Below are positions 20,146 to 27,323 of a DNA stretch of 64,000 bases, in pieces. The notes below the pieces were generated by a model, which was given only the letters and a program-made list of their open reading frames with translations, made no database searches and was not told the DNA's origin. Every line of letters starts with the position of its first letter. Positions within the stretch are counted from its first letter, which is position 1. The translations under genes and the position numbers were made by a program. The stretch covers positions 2,294,001 through 2,358,000 of the forward strand of contig NZ_CP065958.1 in the NCBI RefSeq assembly GCF_041270065.1, written 5' to 3'. Source of the stretch: Streptomyces fradiae (GTDB taxonomy: Bacteria; Actinomycetota; Actinomycetes; Streptomycetales; Streptomycetaceae).

Positions 20146-20386
20146 CCTGGTCCGGGTGCTCGTGGGGGTGCGAGTGGCCCCCACGGACGTGCAGGTCGGC
20201 CAAGAGGTGGGCGGTGGCCTCGGCGACCTGGTCCACGGCGCGGTCGAAGACCTCGCGGTTGTGCGCGGCGGGCGCGCGGAAGCCGGAGACCTTGCGGACG
20301 AACTGCAGCGCGGCGGCGCGGATGTCCTCCTCGGTGGCCTCGTGGGGCAGGGCGGGCGGGCGGAGAGTCTTGATGCTGCGGCACAT
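20105..20386 (-). CDS. DUF2277 family protein
   Basis: 93 residues starting MCRSIKTLRPP, the hallmark N-terminus of DUF2277, with ALQFVRKVSGFRAPAAHN in the middle. The C-terminal tail (HVRGGHSHPHEHPDQ) is His-rich and might bind metal, which is only a suggestion. The function is unknown. The last 41 bases overlap the DedA gene tail to tail. Confidence 0.85.
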   Translation of the reverse strand: MCRSIKTLRPPALPHEATEEDIRAAALQFVRKVSGFRAPAAHNREVFDRAVDQVAEATAHLLADLHVRGGHSHPHEHPDQVSPQVPEPQPDAV

Positions 20387-20434
20387 GCCTCCAGTGTGAC
20401 GCGCCCCACTGACAACGCGGCTGCTCGCCAGTCG

Positions 20435-20656
20435 TCAGCTCAGACCGCGCCGGCTCCGGGCGTTGATCTCGGCGGCCCGGGCGCGCAGCTCCCGCATCGG
20501 GGTCGCGGGCTGGACGTCGGCGGGCTCGGCCTCCCATTCGGGGCCGCCGTGGACGGGCCGGATGAGGAAGCGGCCGGCGACGGCGCCGACGTAGAAGCCG
20601 ACCCGCCCGGTGGCCGTGTCCCGTACGAGGTCACCGACCTCGGGCTCTGACTTCAC
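20435..20656 (-). CDS. Small conserved-looking hypothetical protein
   Basis: 73 residues from a GTG preceded by GGAGGGA. The stretch GDLVRDTATGRVGFYVGAVAGRFLIRPVHGG reads like a small beta-barrel (SH3-like) fold, followed by a charged helix. No family recognised. It is upstream of and co-oriented with the DUF2277 gene with a 48-base gap, possibly an operon. Confidence 0.65.
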   Translation of the reverse strand: MKSEPEVGDLVRDTATGRVGFYVGAVAGRFLIRPVHGGPEWEAEPADVQPATPMRELRARAAEINARSRRGLS

Positions 20657-20670
20657 ACGTCCCTCCCGTC

Positions 20671-20710
20671 CGTCGCATCCATCTCATCCGTCGCATCCGT
20701 CGCATCCGTC
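20671..20710. repeat. Short tandem repeat CGTCGCATC/CATCCGTCG
   Basis: Four to five imperfect copies of a nine-base unit between divergent genes. Too short and uninterrupted to be a CRISPR. Confidence 0.7.
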
Positions 20711-20766
20711 TGTCGACGATCAGATGGATACACCCAGCGAAGCCCCGGCGTCGCGCTGTGTCAACG

Positions 20767-20780
20767 CATCTCTAGAGATG
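20767..20780. promoter_or_regulatory. Palindromic operator candidate CATCTCTAGAGATG
   Basis: A perfect 14-base palindrome about 105 bases upstream of the GntR-family gene. GntR/HutC regulators bind palindromes of this size and commonly control themselves, so this is a reasonable autoregulatory site. Confidence 0.5.
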
Positions 20781-20884
20781 TCCCCCGAAGGATGGATCGC
20801 CCGCGCGGGGCGCCCCACCGCTGCTCACCGCCCCGCGGAGGCTCGCCGTAGGGTGTCCCGCAGACGGAAGGGAGTGGTCCACGC

Positions 20885-21649
20885 ATGACTGACCCGGACA
20901 GCGGTCGTCGGCCCAAGTACCAGCGGATCGCCGACGAGTTGAGAACCGCGATCCAGTCGGGCACCTTCGCGCCCGGCGACCGGCTCCCCGGCGAGAACGA
21001 TCTGATGTCCACCTACGACGTGGCCCGGATGACCGCCCGCCAGGCCCTGTCCGTCCTGCGCAACGAGGGCCTGGCGGAGGCCCGCAAGGGCGCCGGCGTC
21101 TTCGTCCGCGCTTTCCGCCCGCTGCGCCGCCGGGGCATCCCGCGGCTGGCGCACGACCACTGGGGCAGCGGCCGCTCGGTGTGGTCGGCGGACCTCGAGG
21201 ACCGCGCCCTGGTGATCGACCAGCTGGAGGTGACCCCGGCCGCCCCGGCGGGCGCGCGGGTGGCCCGGGTGCTCGGCCTGGACTCCCCGGACGCGCCGGT
21301 GTGCGTGCGCAGCCGCCGCTTCGTGCTCGACGAGCGCCCGGTGCTGCTCTCCGTCTCGTACCTGCCGGCCGCCCTCGCCGAGGGCACCGCGATCGCCGAA
21401 CCCGAGACGGGCCCCGGCGGCACCTACGCCCGCCTCGCCGAACTGGGCCACGGCCCCGTCCACTTCCGCGAGGAGATCCGCTGCCGCATGCCGACGGCCG
21501 AGGAATCCACCCGCCTCGCCCTGGAGTTCGGCACCCCGGTCATCCTGATCGGCCGAACGGCGCTGACGGAGAAGGGAGTCCCGGTCGAGCTCAACGAGAT
21601 GACCCTCGACTCGGCGTCGTACGTCCTGGAGTACGACTTCCGCGCCTAG
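20885..21649 (+). CDS. GntR/HutC-family transcriptional regulator
   Basis: 254 residues. Residues 10-75 form the winged helix (KYQRIADELRTAIQSGTFAPG, LPGENDLMSTYDVARMTARQ), and the rest is a UTRA ligand-binding domain (VCVRSRRFVLDERPVLLSVSYLP; VELNEMTLDSASYVLEYDF). Such proteins are repressors released by small ligands such as sugar phosphates or amino acids. Its stop codon and that of the convergent DUF4231 gene share CTAG. Confidence 0.92.
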   Translation: MTDPDSGRRPKYQRIADELRTAIQSGTFAPGDRLPGENDLMSTYDVARMTARQALSVLRNEGLAEARKGAGVFVRAFRPLRRRGIPRLAHDHWGSGRSVWSADLEDRALVIDQLEVTPAAPAGARVARVLGLDSPDAPVCVRSRRFVLDERPVLLSVSYLPAALAEGTAIAEPETGPGGTYARLAELGHGPVHFREEIRCRMPTAEESTRLALEFGTPVILIGRTALTEKGVPVELNEMTLDSASYVLEYDFRA

Positions 21650-22167
21650 ACCCCCTTCTGGGCGGGGAGCCCGTACTGCTGCAGCTCGGAGTTGACCTGC
21701 CCGCCGAGCGTCATGACGTTGAGCGTGGCGGAGTTCTCGCTGGCGATGGCCTTCTCCACGCGCGCGACGAGCGTCGTGAAGGCGTCCCGCTCGGACTGCC
21801 CGTGGTACGGCCCGACGCGCGCGGCGAAGTAGACCCGCTCGTGCCCGAGCAGCTGCTCGGTGGACCGGTAGTTCTTCCACTGCTCCCGATACCGGTACAC
21901 GCTCTCCAACGCCACCGACGCCACCACGATCAGACTGAGCACGGTCGCCGTCACCCGCGCGAACCCCAGATCCAGATTCACAAGGACAGGCACGAGCGCA
22001 CCCCCGACGACGGACACGGTCCGCATCCGCAGATGCATCGCCTTCATCTTCGTCGCCTTGCGGTCGTACCACTCCTGATACTGCCCGAGCCGCTCGTCCA
22101 CATACCCCTGCGGCGTCATCTCCCCACCCACCACCTGCACTTCGGGCCCATCCCCCATGTCATCCAT
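21646..22167 (-). CDS. DUF4231 (SLATT-like) two-helix membrane protein
   Basis: 173 residues. An amphipathic start (GYVDERLGQYQEWYDRKATK) leads to two membrane helices (VSVVGGALVPVLVNLDLGF and TVLSLIVVASVALESVY) and a long cytoplasmic helical tail beginning YREQWKNYRSTEQLLGHER. This is the DUF4231/SLATT layout. SLATT proteins are proposed pore-forming effectors in nucleotide-linked conflict systems, but many stand alone, as here, with no SMODS/SLOG partner nearby. I chose ATG 22167. Confidence 0.83.
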   Translation of the reverse strand: MDDMGDGPEVQVVGGEMTPQGYVDERLGQYQEWYDRKATKMKAMHLRMRTVSVVGGALVPVLVNLDLGFARVTATVLSLIVVASVALESVYRYREQWKNYRSTEQLLGHERVYFAARVGPYHGQSERDAFTTLVARVEKAIASENSATLNVMTLGGQVNSELQQYGLPAQKGV

Positions 22168-22238
22168 ACCGCGAGTACACCGACCCCGCCCCGTACACGT
22201 CAAGCGCCACTGTCACACCCCGCGCCTACGGTGGCCTC

Positions 22239-22967
22239 ATGACGCTCACCATCCCCGAACTGCGGCTCCTCTGCGCCGAACAGGCCGTCGCCCTGCCCGA
22301 ACTCCGCCCGGTCGCAACGGCGACGGACGGCACACCGGTGTACGCGGGCGAGGTGGCCGGCGTCGACGCGTTCCGCCTCTGGAGCGAGCTCAGGGCACTG
22401 CACGACCGGACCGGCTGGTGGCCGGTACTCGCCGGAGAACCCGAACACCTGGGGAGCGTGCTGGTGGGCCTGCGGGAGGACTACGCACCGGCCCCGACCG
22501 AACCGACACAGCCGGACATCCTCTCCCAGGGAGTGACGGACGAGGCGGTACGACAGCTTGCCGCCCACGTGGCCGCGGAGGTGGACGTCACCCAGGTCGG
22601 CGGCCTCCACCTCTCCGCCCTGCGCCAGGAACGCACCGCCCTCTGCCTGGTCCACGCCCCCGCCGGCCACACCGTCCCGGCCCTCCTCAACTGGCTCGGC
22701 GCCTGCAACTACGACCTGGCCGGCACCGACCACGCGATGGTCCTGCGCGAATACCACGAGCGCCACGGCGCGGAGCTCGTCACCCTCGAGTCCTCCGTCC
22801 TCGAACTCCTCGTCCGCCACCGCCCCACAACCCCGGAGGCCCTCGCCAGAACCGCCCTGGAGCACTACGCCTACTGCCCCGACATCGTCGACCAGGGCGT
22901 CGACTCAATCGAGGCCCTGGTCTCGAGCCAGCTCCTGGCGAACACCTGGTACTTCTGGTGGGACTAG
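22239..22967 (+). CDS. DUF4253 domain protein
   Basis: 242 residues, cytoplasmic. The C-terminal half (LVHAPAGHTVPALLNWLGACNYD ... VLREYHERHGAELVTLESSVLE ... ANTWYFWWD) is the DUF4253 domain, which typically ends in WYFWWD. The N-terminal part (VDAFRLWSELRALHDRTGWWPVL) is characteristic too. The function is unknown. The stop codon's last base is the first base of a terminator stem. Confidence 0.88.
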   Translation: MTLTIPELRLLCAEQAVALPELRPVATATDGTPVYAGEVAGVDAFRLWSELRALHDRTGWWPVLAGEPEHLGSVLVGLREDYAPAPTEPTQPDILSQGVTDEAVRQLAAHVAAEVDVTQVGGLHLSALRQERTALCLVHAPAGHTVPALLNWLGACNYDLAGTDHAMVLREYHERHGAELVTLESSVLELLVRHRPTTPEALARTALEHYAYCPDIVDQGVDSIEALVSSQLLANTWYFWWD

Positions 22968-23010
22968 CCGACGAAGGCCCCCGCCGAAATCGGCGGGGGC
23001 CTTCGTCGGC
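22967..23010. terminator. Perfect 21-bp terminator stem
   Basis: A 21-base arm (22967-22987, starting GCCGACGAAGGCCCCC) pairs perfectly with 22990-23010 around AA. It ends the DUF4253 transcript. On the other strand it lies just past the decayed tRNA half at 23012, so it may once have terminated the tRNA transcript. Confidence 0.9.
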
Positions 23011-23011
23011 A

Positions 23012-23062
23012 TGGTGGGCGCGGACGATTTCGAACCGCCCTGGCGCCGACACCTGCCTTGTA
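23012..23062 (-). pseudogene. Decayed 3' half of tRNA-Val (candidate att site)
   Basis: Bases 23012-23039 match the tRNA-Val 3' end (24860-24887) at 27 of 28 positions, including the CCA and T-arm. After an eight-base insertion, 23048-23062 match 13 of 15 further bases up to the anticodon. There is no 5' half. Duplication of a tRNA 3' end is the normal scar of integration by a tyrosine recombinase. Confidence 0.75.
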
Positions 23063-23150
23063 CGTTCGTCCACCGTGCGTCCGATCAGCAGCTGGTCACT
23101 CGTCACTCAGTTTTAGATGTCAGCTCCCGCGACTCCCGCGAGGAACCTGG

Positions 23151-23450
23151 TCACTCTTCGTCGCTGCGTTCCAGGACCAGGCCGACGGACCCGCCTTCCA
23201 GCCCGTTGCTGTCTTCGAGGTGCAGATGGGCTCCATCCGGAACTCCTTCGCCGGCCAGCACCAGAAGATGCCCTGCAAGCGTCCTGAGACCCGCGGCGTT
23301 CGCCTCGATGACGATCTCGGTCCCGAGGTTCCGCACCTCGATCCGGGCATCGGCGTCCCAGGAGAAGCGGAGCCCCGTGCCCTCAAGGGCGGACGTGACG
23401 CGAGTGCTCTCGATCGGCGCTGAGCCGGTTCCGGAAGTCATGGAACTCAT
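23151..23450 (-). CDS. Small unknown protein, possibly immunity-like
   Basis: 99 residues, acidic, predicted beta-rich with one helix: IEVRNLGTEIVIEANAAGLR, LAGHLLVLAGEGVPDGAHLHL. The pattern (strand, helix with GLRTLAGHLL, then GAHLHLED) reminds me of small Imm32-type immunity proteins, but I cannot confirm this. An alternative ATG nine bases in gives 96 residues. It lies inside the tRNA-flanked islet and is co-oriented with the next gene. Confidence 0.6.
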   Translation of the reverse strand: MSSMTSGTGSAPIESTRVTSALEGTGLRFSWDADARIEVRNLGTEIVIEANAAGLRTLAGHLLVLAGEGVPDGAHLHLEDSNGLEGGSVGLVLERSDEE

Positions 23451-23534
23451 GATGCCGCTGCACGAACCGGGTCAAGGGACCAGGACACTTGTCCTCGTAC
23501 GTAGAACGCTGCGGGAAGTAACAGGAAGCCACGG

Positions 23535-23942
23535 TCACCAGTCGCGCCATGCATCAGTGATCTCGGCGCGGTTCATGCCTCTCCTCTCCGCCAGAGCAGC
23601 CACGTCCACACCGTGCTCGCCCAAGGTGAGATCGATGTATTCGCACAGCTGCTCCCGCTCTTCGGTGCAGTAGCCGGCGCCACCGTGGCTGTCGTCCCCG
23701 TCGACGGCGTTGAGTGCCAGAACAACCCTCTCAACAACCCCGAAGACCTCTTCATCGGAAGGCCCGACGAGCGCACATACCTCCGCCTCGAACGCCTCCA
23801 GAGCTGCGTCCGTCGCCCTCAGCAAGGATTCGGGGTACATCTCCGCCGCCACGGCGCACTCGTGTTCCAAGTTCCTGGCCTCGGCGTCTCGGGCCACCTC
23901 CGCCATCCAGGCACGCCAGTTCTCAGGGGGTCTCTTCGCCAT
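23535..23942 (-). CDS. Unknown soluble protein in the tRNA islet
   Basis: 135 residues, acidic, largely helical, with no signal peptide. The conserved-looking parts are VFGVVERVVLALNAVD, GAGYCTEEREQLCEYIDLTL and AALAERRGMNRAEITDAWRDW. I do not recognise a family. It is 84 bases upstream of the small protein at 23151-23450 on the same strand, so the two may be expressed together. Confidence 0.65.
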   Translation of the reverse strand: MAKRPPENWRAWMAEVARDAEARNLEHECAVAAEMYPESLLRATDAALEAFEAEVCALVGPSDEEVFGVVERVVLALNAVDGDDSHGGAGYCTEEREQLCEYIDLTLGEHGVDVAALAERRGMNRAEITDAWRDW

Positions 23943-24051
23943 GGCGAGAAACTACGCCGCAGCACTGACAACCCGGCTGACGTGGGGCTCCATGGTGCGG
24001 CTGCAGCTCAGGAAGGGCGTCCACCGGCGTTGATACCAGTTGTGAAACCCG

Positions 24052-24759
24052 TAGCGTCGTCGTACTCGCGCCGAGCCTCGGGCATCAGGCCTGCACGTAC
24101 ACGCCGAGTCGACCTGGCCCACAACCGGGGCGACGCCCCTGGCGATCGAAGAAAGGCTCTACGCCCGCCTCCCGCCCCCGCTGGAAGCGGCAACCCTCCG
24201 CATCAGCCCGACCCTCGCCGTTCTGGCGAGCACCCGCGTAGCGACCGACACCACCGGCGGCCCCTTGTCCCGCCTGGCCGACCACACCGAATCCGCCCAA
24301 CTCGACATCGCCACCAAGCTCCTGAAGCACGCCCAAGAAGTACTCATCGACGAGTCGTCGGACCCGGAAGAACTCCGCCTCCTGGCAACGGACCTCACCG
24401 GCGCCCTACGAGACGCACTCCGAGTAGCCACAGCCGCACCCACCGCCTCCCGCCGCCGGGCACCTCCGACCGCGGAGACAGCAACGTGGGCTCGCACCGG
24501 CCGACAGGCGCCTTCGGCTAACAGCCACGCACCACAACGACACGAAGCCTCGGGCCAACGTTCGGGGCTTCGCGCACACGACTCCGGAGGGCGCGTGCGC
24601 CTCAGATGTTCTGCCAGGTCAGAGGTCAGGTGTGAGTCAGATATCGAGGCCACGTCCACGAATAGGCCACGCGCCCGACGCCTACTCGGCCGCGTGCGCG
24701 AACCCCAGCAAGCGCAGGGACATGAGCCGACAGAGCCCGGCGACGCATCTGGCACGTAA
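24052..24759 (+). pseudogene. Remnant reading frame without a start codon
   Basis: The frame is open from 24052 to 24759 after three closely spaced stops, with no ATG or GTG near its beginning. The central part (LAIEERLYARLPPPLEAATLR; SRLADHTESAQLDIATKLLK; DPEELRLLATDLTGALRDAL) has normal protein character, while the last 60-70 codons look like noncoding DNA read through. It is best seen as the 3' portion of a broken gene left in the islet. The stretch 23943-24051 has nothing recognisable. Confidence 0.5.
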
Positions 24760-24767
24760 CTGGCACG
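24750..24767. repeat. Two TGGCACG direct repeats near the tRNA (candidate integrase arm sites)
   Basis: TGGCACG at 24750-24756 and 24761-24767 are 11 bases apart, about one helical turn, and lie 93 bases from the tRNA end. Short repeats like this next to a tRNA attachment site suit integrase arm binding; no integrase gene remains. Confidence 0.4.
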
Positions 24768-24803
24768 ACAACCCTCCCCCGCCTCCCCGGCCGGGGAACG
24801 AAC

Positions 24804-24844
24804 AAGGCCCAGGATCCCGGTTCAGTACCGGTGACCTGGGCCTT
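24804..24844 (-). terminator. Terminator downstream of tRNA-Val
   Basis: AAGGCCCAGG (24804-24813) pairs with CCTGGGCCTT (24835-24844), with CCGGT/ACCGG inside. On the minus strand it begins 16 bases past the encoded CCA. Confidence 0.75.
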
Positions 24845-24859
24845 CGTCGTACTGCCTAG

Positions 24860-24934
24860 TGGTGGGCGCGGACGGTTTCGAACCGCCGACATCTGCTTTG
24901 TAAGAGCAGCGCTCTACCCCTGAGCTACGCACCC
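24860..24934 (-). tRNA. tRNA-Val (anticodon TAC), CCA encoded
   Basis: On the minus strand the gene begins GGGTGCGTAGCTCAGGGG and ends CGCGCCCACCA. The acceptor stem GGGTGCG/CGCGCCC pairs with one T-G. The anticodon arm CTGCT-CTTACAA-AGCAG puts TAC at positions 34-36, reading GUA (valine). The T-arm GGCGGTTCGAAACCGTC is normal. It is intact, 75 bases including CCA, and its 3' half is duplicated at 23012-23062. Confidence 0.95.
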
Positions 24935-25072
24935 GTGGAGTGAAGCAACAGCGTACATGGCGGACCGGTGAGGATCGCAAACGGATGAGGGTGGGGGGCG
25001 TGTGGGGGTCTGGCCGGGGTGGGAGGATTGGAGCGATCGGGCACGCGGCGAGACGGCACGGGGAGAGGCGAC

Positions 25073-26437
25073 GTGAGGGCGAGCGAGGGCAGGGGTGGGG
25101 CGGCGTCCGGGATCGGGGGGCTGCTCCGGGTGTCGCTCGCGTTGCCGTTGCTCGTCGGGGCGCTGCTGCCGCAGGCCTTCGCCGGGGGCGGGGGCAGCGG
25201 GGGGCGGCGGTGGTTCGGGGGGCGGGACGAGAGCCGGCGGGCCGAGGCGCAGGCGGCGAAGGATGCCGCGGCGGCCGCGTTCTACGAGCTGGACACCGCG
25301 CAGCGCGGGCTGCGGATCTCCATCGAGACGATCAGTGCCGTGGACGACTCGGCGGACGCGCGCCGCGTCGTGGAGGGCTTCGCGGCGCTCGGGCGGCGGA
25401 TCGACGAGGTCAGCCATACGTACATCACCGCCGTCGACGCCCATGACCTCGACCGGGTCGAGCTGGACGCGGCGACCGCCGGGCGGGCCCGGAGCGAGCT
25501 GGAGCGGGCCAAGGCCGAGCTCGTACGGACCAAGGAGGAGCTCGACCGGTTCGAGCAGGGGCTGGCGCCGCTGCTCGACCGGGCCGAGACGCAGCTGGCC
25601 CGGCTCGCGCCCGCCGTCGAGCGGGCGCGGCAGGCGCTCCGTAACGCGAGCACCGCTCTCGACGCGGTGCGGGAGGCCGGGTTCCGGGCCGACGACCTCG
25701 CCACCCGGCTGGCCCGGCTCGGGCCCGAGCTCACCCGGCTCAACGAGGGGGCCGGGCGGCACGGCGTCACCGAGACCCTGCAGCGCGCCGACACCGTGCT
25801 GCGCGAGGCGGAGGCCGTGCGGGCCGAGGCCGAGCGGGTGCCGGAGCGGGCCGCCGAGATCGACAAGCGGCTCGTGTCGCTGCGCACCCGCGCGCAGGCG
25901 CTCGCCACCCGCGCCGCCGGGGTCGAGCCGGTCCTGTCCGAGCTGCGGCGCCGGTTCGCCGCCGCCTGCTGGCAGGACCTCCAGCATGTGCCGGAGCAGG
26001 CCGCGACCGCCTCCCACCAGGCCGAGGAGCGGCTGGCCGAGGCGTCGAAGGCCCGCGCCGAGCAGCGCTGGCCGGACGCCACCTCGCTGCTCTCCACCGC
26101 CCGCGCCCTGCTCAACACGGCCGACGAGGGCGTGTCCGCGGCCGGCGACCGGCTGCGCCGGCTGAACGCCGTCGCCAAGGACCCGCAGGCCGAGATCGAG
26201 CGCGCCCGCTTCGCCGTACGGGACGCCCAGCGGCTCGCGATGGCCGGGCGCAGCACCCCCGAGCCCCGGCACGCCCGCCCGCTCGACGAGGCCGTGGGCC
26301 GGATCGACCGGGCGGTGGCCGGGCTCGACAGCGAGCGGCACCCCGACTACTGGGCCTTCCTCACCGAGCTGGAGGCGATCCGCGAGACGGCCGCCCAGGT
26401 CGTCGAACGCATTCGTGAGGAGCGCGGCAAGCCGTGA
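25073..26437 (+). CDS. Secreted or anchored coiled-coil protein
   Basis: 454 residues from a GTG with GGGGAGAGG upstream. A signal sequence or anchor (LLRVSLALPLLVGALLPQAFA) is followed by a short Gly-rich spacer and then almost continuous charged heptad-type helices ([60 protein letters not shown]). The composition is that of a long extracytoplasmic coiled coil or helical bundle. Streptomycetes carry close relatives, but I know of no assigned function. Confidence 0.8.
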   Translation: MRASEGRGGAASGIGGLLRVSLALPLLVGALLPQAFAGGGGSGGRRWFGGRDESRRAEAQAAKDAAAAAFYELDTAQRGLRISIETISAVDDSADARRVVEGFAALGRRIDEVSHTYITAVDAHDLDRVELDAATAGRARSELERAKAELVRTKEELDRFEQGLAPLLDRAETQLARLAPAVERARQALRNASTALDAVREAGFRADDLATRLARLGPELTRLNEGAGRHGVTETLQRADTVLREAEAVRAEAERVPERAAEIDKRLVSLRTRAQALATRAAGVEPVLSELRRRFAAACWQDLQHVPEQAATASHQAEERLAEASKARAEQRWPDATSLLSTARALLNTADEGVSAAGDRLRRLNAVAKDPQAEIERARFAVRDAQRLAMAGRSTPEPRHARPLDEAVGRIDRAVAGLDSERHPDYWAFLTELEAIRETAAQVVERIREERGKP

Positions 26438-26460
26438 GCGGCACGCCGTAACCTGTGGCC

Positions 26461-26673
26461 ATGCCTCGTTACGAGTACCGCTGCCGCACCTGCGGAGACA
26501 CCTTCGAGCTCAGCCGTCCGATGGCCGAGTCCGCCGCCCCCGCCGCCTGCCCCGCCGGGCACGACGACACCGTGAAGCTGCTCTCGGCCGTCGCGGTCGG
26601 TGGCACCGCCGCCGCCCAGGCCAAGCCCTCCGGCGGCGGTGGCGGGTGCTGCGGCGGAAGGTGCTGCGGCTAA
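26461..26673 (+). CDS. FmdB-family zinc ribbon protein
   Basis: 70 residues. MPRYEYRCRTCGDTFE with a second pair in AACPAGHDD gives the CxxC...Cx2-4H ribbon of FmdB-like regulators. The end is a Gly/Cys cluster GGGCCGGRCCG that might bind metal. I chose the ATG at 26461 over an in-frame GTG six bases earlier because MPRYEY is the standard start. It overlaps the convergent response-regulator gene at the stop codons. Confidence 0.88.
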   Translation: MPRYEYRCRTCGDTFELSRPMAESAAPAACPAGHDDTVKLLSAVAVGGTAAAQAKPSGGGGGCCGGRCCG

Positions 26674-27323
26674 CTGTCCAGGTACCTCAGCACCGCCAGG
26701 ACCCTCTTGCTGTAGCCCTCGCTCCGGCCCGTCAGCTCCAGCTTGTCGAAGATCGCGTTGATGTGTTTCTCCACCGCGCTCTGCGACACGTGCAGCCGCG
26801 CCGCGACCGCCGCGTTCGTGTGGCCCTGGGCCATCGCCGCCAGGACCTCGCCCTCGCGCGGGGTCAGCCGGGCCAGCGGGTCGGTGTGGGTGGAGCGGAC
26901 CAGGAGGCGGCGGACGACCTCCGGGTCGAAGGCGGTGCGGCCCTCGCCGACCCGTTCCAGGGCCTCCAGGAACTCGTCGACCTGCGCCACCCGGTCCTTG
27001 AGCAGATAGCCGACGCCGCCCGGCCCGGCCCCGTCCACCAGGAGCTCGGTCGCGTACCGCTTCTCCACGTACTGGGAGAGCACGAGCACGCCCACCGCCG
27101 GCCACCGGCCGCGGATCTCCAGGGCCGCGCGCAGCCCCTCGTCGGTGTGGGTCGGCGGCATGCGTACGTCCGCGACCACGACCTCCGGCGGGTCGGCGGC
27201 GACGGCGGCGAGGAGTTCGACGCCGGTGCCGACCGCCGCCCGCACCTCGTGGCCCTCCTCCGCGAGCAGCCGTACGAGCCCTTCGCGCAGCAGGGTGGAG
27301 TCCTCGGCGAGCATCACGCGCAC
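26670..27323 (-). CDS. NarL/LuxR-type response regulator
   Basis: 217 residues. The receiver domain has phosphoacceptor Asp52 in VVVADVRMPP and Lys in LLKDRV; the C-terminal LuxR-type helix-turn-helix is LTPREGEVLAAMAQGHTNAA to SAVEKHINAIFDKL. It is co-transcribed with the histidine kinase before it, with a 10-base overlap. Target genes are unknown; the two genes alone make the operon. Confidence 0.92.
   Translation of the reverse strand: MRVMLAEDSTLLREGLVRLLAEEGHEVRAAVGTGVELLAAVAADPPEVVVADVRMPPTHTDEGLRAALEIRGRWPAVGVLVLSQYVEKRYATELLVDGAGPGGVGYLLKDRVAQVDEFLEALERVGEGRTAFDPEVVRRLLVRSTHTDPLARLTPREGEVLAAMAQGHTNAAVAARLHVSQSAVEKHINAIFDKLELTGRSEGYSKRVLAVLRYLDS

Noticed and set aside
20671..20710. 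CRISPR-like repeat
   Set aside because: Units are nine bases without spacers; a simple tandem repeat.
24626..24892. Minus-strand frame running into tRNA-Val
   Set aside because: Overlaps the tRNA and its terminator and has no protein-like features.
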